Source: Salisapilia sapeloensis (Eukaryota > Oomycota > Peronosporomycetes > Peronosporales > Salisapiliaceae). From it: a stretch of DNA of 21,434 nt. Shown here one piece after another: positions 1-9,334 of the stretch. Under the pieces are notes generated by a model, which made no database searches, was not told where the DNA came from, and was given only the letters and a program-made list of their open reading frames with translations. Within the stretch, counting starts at the first letter, position 1. Each line of letters begins with the position of its first letter. Made by a program: the position numbers and the translations under genes. The DNA is taken from NCBI GenBank assembly GCA_023334545.1, contig JAADVB010000283.1, positions 1 through 21,434 of the forward strand, in the 5' to 3' direction.

Positions 1-332
1 GTGCACATTTGAAAAAGCGCGCGAAAGACTCGGTGACCTCTTCGCTTTACTTGCAACAGTGAGCTCTTCGCTATTATTTCGGAACAGGGAACGTACCGTG
101 GTGAACGAAATAATTGGGCAATATTTGCGACTCGCACTGTACTCTGTCCCAGTAAAATGGCGAAGAGCTCACTGTTGCAAGTAAATCGAATGCAACTTCA
201 ACCTAAATGACTTCGACGACCCACCACGATACACTCGACACTAGTACCGCCAAAGCATGGCAGAGGAATGGATGATATATGTGGATAGTGACGTAAGATT
301 AGGATGACTCGCTATAGACTTAGACATTGACT
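1..332 (+). repeat. Left arm of terminal inverted repeat
   Basis: This is the reverse complement of the right end of the window. Positions 1-214 match 21221-21434 with one mismatch (position 142, C against T). After a 3-bp indel near 215-218 the match continues without change to 230. It is then recognisable but diverged (roughly 75-80% by eye) to about 332, as in the GTGGATAGTGACGTAAG block against GTGGATAGCGACGTAAG in the other arm. Both arms start at the same base, GTGCAC. A short frame at 257-305 (MAEEWMIY...) is not conserved in the other arm, so no protein is inferred. The arm is probably a dispersed transposable-element copy. Confidence 0.93.
46..185. mobile_element. MITE-like element, left copy
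   Basis: The ends are perfect 26-bp inverted repeats at 46-71 (starts TTTACTTGCAACAGTGAGC) and 160-185 (ends GCTCACTGTTGCAAGTAAA), around an 88-bp core with no open frame. A short non-coding unit with long perfect inverted ends fits a MITE or foldback element. I see no convincing target-site duplication: flanks are ...CTTCGC and TCGAAT.... It could also be a structured segment inside a larger repeat, because homology between the window arms runs well beyond it on both sides. Confidence 0.6.
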
Positions 333-3300
333 GTTATCATACTTTTGCGTGTTTGTTTTCACATCGCCTCAAGTGTATTATTTAATCTCTGACTATACGC
401 TCAACGAACATAGTCTTAGCTCTTTGTGCTGGCTAGATTTTAAGGATGATACCAGATTCGGCCATACCAATTCTGGGCGCTGCAAGTGAAAAACTTGACT
501 GGAGATAGAGATTTATGTGCAGTGGTGCTATAAACATGTACATGCATACGCTGCAGTGTTTGTGTTTTCATGGCAAACTTTGATAATCGATTTGTCTGAT
601 AATGCGGTAGTTAAGATCGCTGTGTCGGACACGTACTTCATTTTCTTGAATGCATTGTATGATACGCAGGAAGCTATCAATGCACTATTAAATCCCGGAG
701 AGTGACTGTAAAGAGCGAGGATATGAAGCCAGTGAGAGTGGAGCAGTTAGAAAGCGTGTCAGATGTGCTTCTTGAAAGTACCCAGAACTAAAGATATCAT
801 CCTCTACACTGAACAAGAAGCTTTGGGCGCTTCTGTAAACAAAGTATGTTATTGCTGTCAAAACCGTAAAACTTAAATGCCGATACAGCTATTCCTCATC
901 GCACCATCAATGGGCAGTATTCCTTTATGCGAACGCTATCTGATGTCATCTACTTTGCATCTTAGCAAGGAATTGGTATCAACTAATTCAATACTTCCAG
1001 CGTGTTTAAAGCATGCCTAGCAATCTTCAAACACGTTCCTCTTAGCACTGCAACCATCAGAAACCGTACGGCATTTTGCAAATCGTACTTGTCGACAAGT
1101 GTATCTGAGACACAATGCGGTTTAATCCACTCAGCTTTTCCACATTCATAATACGATAGGACACGTTTCAGCAAAAGCTAAATTTTAAAACTAGGGAGCA
1201 GTCATATTTGACTCTGATTTTGTGCTTTTCATCCGCGACTTGAGATCTGACACTTTGACAAATTACTATCGTTGTCAGATGAGTCTCAACAAATTACCAA
1301 TGATAATGTTGATCTCGGCAGACTTGCTAGATATGCAATTGCCTTTGTGTGAATTTTTATGAAAACGAACAGCGCAGGAAGTGTCTTTTGCTTAAAATTG
1401 ATGAGTTTGATCTAAGTCGCCGCTCGGAAACCGGGGTATCAGATGGCTACATACTGTTTAATCAAATTGAAGTTGCAACTTCAACATGTATTCATCCTCG
1501 ATCTACTAGAAACTCGCCACAATTATTTGCTCTTGGTATGCGCGTCGGTGTTGCAGCATCCTTCATGTGTTTTAATCGAACGTCTACATAATCCTAGTTA
1601 GTTCTTCTGCATTTTTACCATAGCTTTCCCAACTCTTTGTACATGGCATATTTACCCGTTTCGTCTGAATATTTTTACCTTTCGTTAAACGCATGTGAAA
1701 TCCAAATGCAATATTCTGCATTTATGCTATTGCCTAAGAAGTCAGCACATCTTCCTCGCCCTAGCGGGCTCTACCCAGCAAAACTCCTTGATCGAGAATC
1801 ACGACCCAAATTTATAGCCTTAAGACACGAGATCGAGCCTGATGTCCTCCGGAGTTGGTGGCAATGCGCATTCAAAACTCAGATGAATCAGTCAGTTCCA
1901 CTCTCCGATTGACTCGGTGCAATCTAGACATGCGGTAGGTGGGAAATTTATAGACGATGCGAAAGAAAATAGACAGGGACTCAAGGGATTAAATTTGATG
2001 AGTTACAATGGATAGAGGATATGAGTTTTGCTTTTCTTGGCTGCTTTCTGCAACAAACTACATAGCAATAGTGAAGGATTAGCTGAGGGCATACCCTGAG
2101 ACTTAGCGACACTCATCTACGCCACAGTTGCATTTGCATATTTCCTTGGGTTTGATGATGATATCGGGTGAAGGTACTCGATTGCAAGAAAATTTCTAGC
2201 GTGAGGAGAGAATGGATGCTGCACGCCTGCTGGATGCGTGCTTGTTGCAAAACGCTTTTTATCAGATCTATTTTCAACTGACATCTAACGAATGCTATCG
2301 ATTCAAAGCTAGAGAACGGGCAAGCAGACAAACAGACATCTCGCTCTTTGCTTTTAAATTTCTCGCCCGACTAGCGTCTTCTGCTACAAAAGAATATGTT
2401 GGAAGAAGAGAACCAGACTCTTGGTCATCTATGTAAACGGGTATAGCACGTAGTAAGCTTGGTCATCCAGGTAGACCAATCCATCGTGTTGACTAGAGAA
2501 TGATATCTACCATGGAATTGCACCTCGAAATGCATGCTCTATATGCACTGGGATCAACGAAAGTCTTTCATGACAATCCTTTCTTTATTGTCACTTGTGC
2601 TTCACGTATCACATCTACGCATGTGCTAGAAGTGCTATCACGCATGATCATGGTGCACATTCGAATTTTGCAGTCACTTTAAATGGAGGCCTGAAAGCTA
2701 CGAACACAGGCAACCACGTGTCTAGTGTATTTCCGGATAGTGGAGACGAGGCCCCTTTTCTATGATGTCCTTTAATAACACCAACGCTTACAATGACATC
2801 GTACAAGGTCAAATCGTGACTCCCTCCGTCCACACAATATAAAGATAGCTGCTTTTATTTGAATCGGAAACAAAGTCGACTCAAGACTAGCCGCCTCTAC
2901 GACAATACATCTTCATCATCGAGCTGAATTTGACCTTGTCCATTTGGCGAATATCTCGTCTATGTACCCATTCAGCCTAACATAAGAGTCAGACAGGTCG
3001 AGTAGCCGTGTGGATACACAAGTCCCACAGCAGGTCGTCAATCGCCACCTTAGTCACGACAAAGGTCACTTCTTTCCGCATTTACATGGTCGTGTGAAGA
3101 AAAGATTTGCGAGCACATCTATTCAAGTCGCATGCCTGTCGAGTAAACGAGAATGAGAGGCGCGAAATACTGACCTGTTGTCACAGGGCTGCTACAAGTG
3201 ATCACATACGTGACTACCTATTAGTCAGCTGAAAACGTCGATTCGAGTAGAGGCTACACAGGTACCGCATACATTTTCATTTATCATGGTCTACCGCATA

Positions 3301-3734
3301 CGACACGATAGTTGATCTGATCATATGCGATCTTTCCTACTAATCCTATCGGTTTCATTCTACTGGTCCAACTGCATCTAGAGCAGCATATACGCTCTGC
3401 CCAGGATTTTCATGCAAAGTAAGAGTAATTTGTATCTGATCCCGATCGTTCCCGCGTCTGCTTTGTGGCTCAGATTTATTAGGTGTACGCACGTTCTATA
3501 GCTACCATTGTCTTGTACGTCTACAGCATGCACGCATGCTTCTATAATATGTCTCCGTACTTGTGTTTTTCAGGTCCGTATTTACGTGCACGTGCAATTA
3601 CACTGCTTGCTCAGAGCACTAGTACTACCATGAGGCTCCACGTCAGATCAGCCGACAGCACTCGTCCTGTCACGTGTTACAACCATCACAAACAATTTTC
3701 TCCTTGCTGCTATCATTTTGTATTTTGTCTCGTC
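333..3734. other. Gene-poor region, no recognisable gene
   Basis: Open frames here are short, overlap on both strands and show no recognised motif. A perfect 18-bp palindrome, TTGAAGTTGCAACTTCAA, lies at 1467-1484; its half-site also occurs in the terminal repeat near 188-202. Some short segments look weakly coding, for example plus-strand frames near 2983-3144 and 3330-3418. A textbook donor (GTAAGAG, 3419) and a TAG acceptor (3482) would bound a 64-bp intron just upstream of the next gene. That gene may therefore have unplaced 5' exons here. Confidence 0.5.
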
Positions 3735-4496
3735 ATGGCTAAACTGTGGGCGAACGTCTTGGACTTGATCACCTTTGCATGGGTACGACGATGCCAAAAG
3801 TGTGGCATGCGAGGCACCAAGTGCATATGCACCGATACAGACCAAATGCTAAACCGCATTTTGTACTCGGAAGAGCGCAATAATCGCCTCCGAGCACGAA
3901 ATTTCCATCATGTCCAGAGGAGACACTCCGCTCTCGATTCTCCAAATAGCGATTCTAACTCCTCGAACGAGTGGGCACAAGCTCGACCTATTCACGGCGC
4001 GCGACGAGCTCGACCATTACCAAGAACAAAGAGCATGAACGAGCCCAATCTTCAGACTACTCGACGTGTAAATCGACTAAGAGAGCGCGTTGCAAGTGAA
4101 CAAGATCTGGATAGCGTCAGTTTCAAGTTCAAAGGACGTAGTGGGGTGACTTTGAAGAGCGTATCGAGTCAAGTACCACCAATGGATGAAGAAGTTGGCA
4201 GCGTCCAATATCGTCGCAAGAATAGCCCACAGAAATCTTATCAGAAGCACATGAGCCGTTCTGTCGGATCGCTACGCACGTCGGAGCGCATGAGTATCGA
4301 GAATAACATTATATCGCATAAGGATGGAAGGCCGCAGCCAAAGTGCTCTCCCTGTCGCAGCAGCACAGCGACACTTGTCGACGATGAAGAAGCACTTAAA
4401 CGCCTGAATGGCTGGTTTGCTGCTAGCCCAACATCTACGATCAGAGACAGTGATCGATATCTCTTAGATCCTTCTATGAGACATGTTGATGTATAA
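3735..4496 (+). CDS. Unrecognised basic Ser/Arg-rich protein with Cys cluster
   Basis: From the ATG at 3735 the protein has 253 residues. A hydrophobic stretch (about 4-17) leads into C20-x2-C23-x6-C30-x-C32, which could bind a metal or be acylated. The rest is hydrophilic and low in complexity, rich in Arg, Ser, Asn and Gln. It has several RxxS-type sites (RRHSAL, RTKSMN, RKNSPQ) of the kind basophilic kinases and 14-3-3 proteins use. The frame is open back to 3483, but the 84 extra codons read like non-coding sequence. The start is therefore uncertain: acceptors at 3482 (TAG) and 3574 (TTTTTCAG) make an upstream exon possible. No family was recognised and function is unknown. It ends in TAA. 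Confidence 0.55.
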   Translation: MAKLWANVLDLITFAWVRRCQKCGMRGTKCICTDTDQMLNRILYSEERNNRLRARNFHHVQRRHSALDSPNSDSNSSNEWAQARPIHGARRARPLPRTKSMNEPNLQTTRRVNRLRERVASEQDLDSVSFKFKGRSGVTLKSVSSQVPPMDEEVGSVQYRRKNSPQKSYQKHMSRSVGSLRTSERMSIENNIISHKDGRPQPKCSPCRSSTATLVDDEEALKRLNGWFAASPTSTIRDSDRYLLDPSMRHVDV

Positions 4497-5336
4497 GCAC
4501 AAGAGTGCCATTTCCAACGCCTTCACTTTTCAGAGTAATATGTATGTATGAACGGATGAAAGTTTATATCGAACAGTGCGATTCTCTATTCTTTCTTCAG
4601 TGACAATGTATTGATAGTCCCTTGTGGAGTTTCCACAGACAATAATATTCCATCTATATCAAACGAATCGACTGGTAATTACCAGTCAAAGCCTCTTTCT
4701 GCGTGAGCTGTAAAGAGTACCAGTCATCAACACCTTTACTATATCGAACGCCATCCAGCTCTACTTGATCTTCTGAGATCAGACTGGATAGATACGCGTT
4801 CCCGTGTCCTTATTAAGTAACAATTGACACGTAACTACTTGCTACAGATCTGTTTTGCCCAGATACCCTCGCTCGCGGCTACCATACATCTTTTCCGGTA
4901 TACTTGGTATACTGTAATGAGTATATACATAGACTGGAAGTGTGTGCATTGCTGTAGTATCTGTATGAAGGCGATAAGAGGTCCTCGACTTTGTTTTGCT
5001 TCCGTGACTGCCATTCGTATCACATCCGCATAGAGTTAGTATTTGTCGCGATCGTAGAGACAATATGATTCGACTTTCCCGGCGTGGCTGACTCCCTGTG
5101 CAGAGAGATTATTAGTTTCAATATTTGCTTGGCACATGTCAAAGCCCTTGCTCTATGGATGAGAAATACAACAATTTCATTCATCATCTGCAGCTATGAT
5201 TTATAATCCAAATTAGTATCATTTTATTCAAGGGCATACTTGTTCGTTACTGCATGAGTACTGATATATGTCTGAGTGTTGTCCGTAGCATAAACAAATA
5301 ATGCAGATCCACTGAATATAATTGTTAGTGGCATGT
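4497..5336. other. Intergenic region
   Basis: No convincing gene was found. The region holds a perfect 18-bp palindrome, GACTGGTAATTACCAGTC, at 4670-4687, and a two-stem hairpin at 4753-4789. Both lie 170-300 bp downstream of the stop at 4496, so they could sit in a 3' UTR or be repeat debris. Confidence 0.6.
4753..4789. other. Predicted hairpin
   Basis: The outer stem ATCCAG/CTGGAT (4753-4758 with 4784-4789) encloses an inner stem TGATCT/AGATCA (4766-4771 with 4776-4781) with a TCTG loop. The internal loop is asymmetric (7 nt against 2 nt). No run of T follows and no role is known. Confidence 0.35.
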
Positions 5337-5516
5337 ATGGATAGTGACCTGCTCTTCATTTTGTTTTCTACTATTTTCCTCTTAGCATTTGCCCGGGTTC
5401 GCACTCAAGACGAAGCAGACGCCACAGACGCCACAGAGGTCCAAGCCTCGCACAGATCGGTTTTACTCTGGGTTAAGCCTATCTATTTTCATGCCAAGTT
5501 TTACAAGCTTACATGA
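5337..5516 (+). CDS. Possible small secreted or membrane peptide
   Basis: This 59-residue frame starts at the ATG at 5337. It opens MDSDLLFILFSTIFLLAFAR, a 15-residue hydrophobic core ending in a plausible signal-peptidase site (AFA). A short acidic stretch with a direct repeat (DATDAT, encoded by tandem GACGCCACA) follows, then a basic, aromatic C-terminus. The n-region lacks a positive charge (Asp2, Asp4), which weakens the signal-peptide reading. Short secreted proteins are typical of oomycete plant pathogens, but no RxLR, CHxC or other effector motif is visible. It could be a chance frame or one exon of a spliced gene. Confidence 0.25.
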   Translation: MDSDLLFILFSTIFLLAFARVRTQDEADATDATEVQASHRSVLLWVKPIYFHAKFYKLT

Positions 5517-6133
5517 TATATGAACTTGTGCTCTTGTCGACATAGAAACTTTTCAATCTCCTGCAAGTTTTACCGTCAACTATTCAAAGGTCCTCCAATA
5601 ACTCATTCCACGAGGACGTACAAGCATAGCGATTTGAGTCACTTCTACTGTCGTTGCGATCTATCTCTTCTTCGTTACACTTGACAAGGCAAGCGATGCT
5701 TGTCAATTACTTCAAATGAATCAATGTAGATACCTCACATGTCTTTCGTGTGCGTATCATAAGAAGATCAATGCAAAATTAGAAATATACGCGATCGTTT
5801 TCTAATTAACGGTCTTGTTAGTAGAGCTATCAACTCAGTATATCCTGCATATCCACAACTGCTTGCAATGCTTCCACGTCTTCATGTACCACCACTGAAC
5901 CACCTTACAGATACTCCATCATCGGAATCCTACGAACAAGAAACCCCACGCCAACTCTTCTACATCTACTTGCATATAAACCTTCCTTCTCTAGACACAC
6001 CACTCGTACCCGTTCACCTCATGCTCCTCTTCCTACCGACACCATACATAAATCAAGAGTATTGATCATCATGTGGTCCACACAACCTCCAACAAGCACC
6101 AAAGAACGCAAAACCAATCAAGAACCACGAGTG
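5517..6133. other. Intergenic region and 5' flank of the next gene
   Basis: No supported gene was found. From about 5870 the plus strand becomes C-rich and G-poor up to the next start codon, as in many 5' UTRs. A frame at 5868-6065 in this part is proline-rich and explained by that base bias. Confidence 0.5.
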
Positions 6134-7291
6134 ATGGAGTCCACGGGGTCTTCCGCCGCCGGCGAAAGCGTCGCGCAGCAGGTGCAACAAGCATCTCAGC
6201 AGTACATCTTATGCCGACGCAACATGTCAGAACAGTCTGAACAACTCAAGGCGTTGAACACGCAGCTGCAGGAGATCTCAGACGAGATCGAGTTCCAGGC
6301 AGATCAGCCGGACGGTGGCAAGAGTGTTGGTAAATTGGAGCTCACGATCTCCGAAGTGGCGGGCGAGTCGCCTGCGGAAGGCACTGTCATCCACGTTGCC
6401 TTGGACTCGGAGGACGCAGATACGTCCACGGAGCACGTAAAATCCGTGGCGTGGAACGCAGCCGAGCAGCTCCCAAAGACATTTGTCTTCGACTCCGTCC
6501 CTTCTGCCGATGCTTCTGTGTCCATCACAGTGTTCACGGCCGGTGAAGAAGGTAGCAAATCTCTACGCGAAATTGAGCTTCCCATCTCGTCCTTGATCGA
6601 ATCCGAGACGCTCGACGTCTGGTACAATGTCCAGGACGAATCGAACACGACGACGGAGGTCACGACTGTCGTGGAAGAAGAGGACGTGCCGGATAACACG
6701 ACTACCGAGTCGAAAACAGTTACAGAGACCGTGGAAGAGACGGAGGATGGCGAGACCAAGACCATCACGGAAGTTGTCGAGACGACGGTGGAAGAAGGAG
6801 AGAGCAAAGAGGAGGAGCTCGTGGCGGTGGAAGCCGACAAGGAGATCACTGGCAGCCAGTTCCACGTGACGGCTACCTTTGAAGTCTCCGAGTCCGAGAA
6901 GCTCCGCCAGGAATCTGCTCGATTGACCAAGCTCAAGGCCGAGAGCGAAGCCAGCTTGGCGAAATTGGAGCAGGAGGCGTCCGAGCTGCGTGCCCAGTAT
7001 GAGCGTTTGACTGCGACTCAGCAGACGGCTTCCAGCGCGCCCACGGCTACCAGCGCGCCCACGCGCAGCGCCCCGTCCGTCGCGAAGACGAGGTCGACGA
7101 TGCTGACAGGTCGCAACGGTCCTATCCCAGGCCAGCGCTCTACTCCAGCCGCGCCTCCGAGTCTGTACTCGCGCGTGAAGACGGCGTCCGTTGGCTTTTT
7201 CCAGACGAACCAGCAGGTGCTTACGAGCGTAGCGTTCTTTGTGGTCGGCACGTACGTGTTCCACAACCACGGCGACAACTTGCTCGCGTAA
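6134..7291 (+). CDS. Tail-anchored coiled-coil protein, probable C2-like domain
   Basis: The 385-residue protein starts at the ATG at 6134 (MESTGSS). The frame is open back to 6062, but composition changes there and the first 24 codons look like leader. Domains in order: a Gln-rich coiled coil (about 13-54); a beta-rich segment (about 66-166) with C2-like texture (KLELTISEV, SITVFTA, ELPISSLIE, DVWYNV); an acidic Thr/Val/Glu linker of short degenerate repeats (about 171-238, e.g. TVTETVEETEDGETKT); a second coiled coil (about 251-296); an Ala/Pro/Ser linker with SAPT repeats; and a hydrophobic segment near the C-terminus (about 362-378, VLTSVAFFVVGTYVF). The last segment suggests a tail anchor facing the cytosol on ER, Golgi or mitochondria, perhaps as a tether. 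The family is not recognised. AATAAA lies at 7376-7381, and the next gene converges 113 bp away. Confidence 0.85.
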   Translation: MESTGSSAAGESVAQQVQQASQQYILCRRNMSEQSEQLKALNTQLQEISDEIEFQADQPDGGKSVGKLELTISEVAGESPAEGTVIHVALDSEDADTSTEHVKSVAWNAAEQLPKTFVFDSVPSADASVSITVFTAGEEGSKSLREIELPISSLIESETLDVWYNVQDESNTTTEVTTVVEEEDVPDNTTTESKTVTETVEETEDGETKTITEVVETTVEEGESKEEELVAVEADKEITGSQFHVTATFEVSESEKLRQESARLTKLKAESEASLAKLEQEASELRAQYERLTATQQTASSAPTATSAPTRSAPSVAKTRSTMLTGRNGPIPGQRSTPAAPPSLYSRVKTASVGFFQTNQQVLTSVAFFVVGTYVFHNHGDNLLA

Positions 7292-7375
7292 GATGTAGCG
7301 AGTTTCTTTTCAATTTCTTTCGACTTGTGGCAAGCTTGCTGTTTTATTAGAGGCAAGCAAAGGTGGAAGAGAGAA

Positions 7376-7381
7376 AATAAA
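7376..7381 (+). terminator. Candidate poly(A) signal
   Basis: A canonical AATAAA lies 85 bp after the stop codon at 7291, in the short gap before the convergent PP2A gene, whose stop is at 7405. The two 3' UTRs probably overlap. Confidence 0.45.
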
Positions 7382-7404
7382 GACGAGAAAATGACAGACG
7401 AGTG

Positions 7405-9209
7405 TTATTGGTATGAACTGTAGGTGACGTAGTCGACAAGCATTCTGTGTACAGGACGTTAGGTAGAAGATGAGAGGCGAGGAGGTACAATTACCTGACA
7501 GCCGAGTGGGCGACGTTGCAGTGGCGAATGTCGTTCCAAGTGATGTGGTGTGGGTCTCGTGGAGCTATGGCATCTACGATTTGATTCTACCACGATATGA
7601 GATACATCCAGACATAGAAGAATGCTGTATGGAGACATACACGTAGGCGGTCGAGTGTGAGGGAGTCATCTCGCTCGTGAAGACGGATCTTGTCTAAGAG
7701 CTCTCGGAGGAAGTAATTGAGCGTAAATGTATCGAGGAAGCCTTGCTTGTGGATATCCAGTACTCTCCAGAAGAACTAGAATAGGAGCAAGTAATGTGCT
7801 TTAGATACAAACGCACCATGTATCTAGTTCATGATGCTCTTACTCGTAGAGATGTCATGGACGTCATATCCGACATGACAAGTGTAAAGTCGATGTAGGT
7901 TTCGTATGTCATTTCGTGCCTGCCTTTCGAGACACTGATTTCATTCAGCACTTGGTGGATGAAGACGGATGTGAGGTCATGAATAGGCCGTAGTTCGACA
8001 GGATTGAAAGCTCGCGTTTGACCATAAAGCTTGAGTTCTTCTGGACTGATACTACCATTCTTATCTCGATCGAGCTGGATGAATTGTCGATGAATATTGC
8101 GGATGTGGGATGGATGGAATCTATTGTTCTCGTTGTTGTACATATCAGCTAAATCGCGATGCATGAGTTGCATAAAGTCCTGGAAGGCAGTGCACTCGAG
8201 GATCGAGTCGACTGGAAGACGACCTCTGTCAGGTTTCACATCCTGTCGGAGCAGCAGAATGCGAGAGCAGATCAGATCATAGTACTCTCGAAATGCTGTC
8301 TACTCGACAGCTTTTATCAATGGATTATGTAGATATGCTGAAACAATGATTTACATCGACGTTTAGATGCGCGTCGGACGCTTCGACAATGGTAACTTGG
8401 ATTGCTTGTTCATACTGACGATACGAAACGTACTCCCCTCCTCCACTACTTAGACGTGTGCTATATACAATACGCAAGAGCTGTCATTTGATCGACATGA
8501 AAGTGATGGGGCATGCATGATCCTACCTTGCATAGTAAAGCAATACAAAAGACTTGTGGAGACGATGAATGTATTCCAGTAGATTGAATCCGTTGATGAT
8601 GTTTTCGTCATTTCGAGGAAACTGTAGCATGTAGCTGTAGACGAATGCAACTCGCGGAATAGATACATGCATAGTGGTACCATTATGAAGCTTTCGATGG
8701 GCAGCATTGTATTCAATTTGGCTTCTCGGTCATCCATATAAAACATGCGAATGGAGAGAAAATCAGCGTGGGATAGTGGTAGTATAAGGCCGTTCTGCTG
8801 CAATTGATCGACAGTCCGTATGCCAGTCTTTTGTATCAATCGACGTGCTGCACTACTGCTTGCCATTGGATCGGCCTCTGACAAGCATATAGAGGGTTAC
8901 TACTCGAGCTGTCATAAAGCTACTACGAGGTTCCATACTCGTGTACAAGCATATATGTTCAATCCAGTCATCGAAGTCTTCTCGAGACAACAAGACTCGC
9001 TCAATACGCCGCTGCAATCGATTCAAACGGACCTTGTGCTGCAGCTCCAGTGCCTCATCTTGCTTTCTCTACACACCCAACTACTAAAATATCCACACAA
9101 AATATCCATTACACTAACTAGTTACTGGTGAAAACAATCGAGGGATCGTCGGTGCGCCATCCGCGACAGACTCGACGCGCAAGTCGTGTCGTCTCCACTG
9201 CGCAGCCAT
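7405..9209 (-). CDS. PPP2R3C: PP2A regulatory subunit B'' (PPP2R3C/TON2-like), nine exons
   Basis: This subunit targets protein phosphatase 2A. Animal PPP2R3C and plant TONNEAU2/FASS belong to the family; TON2 organises cortical microtubules. I infer exons 9209-9126, 9068-8939, 8877-8681, 8621-8527, 8460-8355, 8299-7844, 7775-7641, 7586-7495 and 7444-7405. All are GT-AG with consistent phases and introns of 50-68 bp, giving 444 residues against about 453 in human. Landmarks in family order are: PTIPRLF near the N-terminus; FPRNDENIINGFNLLEYIHR; REYYDLICSRILLLRQD; an EF-hand loop, LDRDKNGSISPEEL, then the YETYIDFTLVM helix; FWRVLDIHKQGFLDTFTLNY; and IAPRDPHHITWNDI. The family's WF before the EF-hand is RF here, and the C-terminus stops soon after the last block. 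It is divergent from the USP gene across 125 bp. The exon 5/6 junction is the least certain. Confidence 0.9.
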
Positions 9210-9334
9210 GTCGTGTGCGATCGCTTCCGACCTTTTAAGCTTTTCTCCGTCTCATTGGCAAAAAATCCACATACAACGAATGATTGGCTAAAATACCCTC
9301 CGCTGCACGAAGAAGCTCGAGATCAAGAATCACG
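9210..9334. promoter_or_regulatory. Bidirectional promoter with two CCAAT boxes
   Basis: The 125-bp gap between divergent start codons holds ATTGGCAAAAA at 9254 and ATTGGCTAAAA at 9283, in the same orientation and 29 bp apart. These are inverted CCAAT boxes when read toward the USP gene and forward boxes (TTTTAGCCAAT) toward the PP2A gene. CCAAT is the known site of NF-Y in eukaryotes. The 11-mer ATTGGCTAAAA recurs in the AP-1 gamma promoter. TTTTAAG at 9232-9238 is A/T-rich but not a clear TATA box. Confidence 0.55.

Noticed and set aside
983-1174. Small minus-strand frame of 63 residues, and similar short frames in 500-2850
   Set aside because: Lengths are as expected by chance in this base composition. 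There are no motifs, and frames overlap on both strands.
3325-3381. Tiny frame starting MRSFLLILSVSFYWSNCI
   Set aside because: It looks like a signal peptide but stops after 18 residues with no donor before the stop. Too short to call.
6304-6936. Antisense frame of 210 residues, Ser/Val/Thr-rich
   Set aside because: It lies opposite the acidic Thr/Glu repeats of the plus-strand gene. Its Ser/Val runs are the mirror of GAC/GAG/ACG codons there, and it has no motif.
6563-7270. Antisense frame of 235 residues, Arg/Leu-rich
   Set aside because: It is a compositional shadow of the same gene in its GC-rich half, with no domain and no start context.
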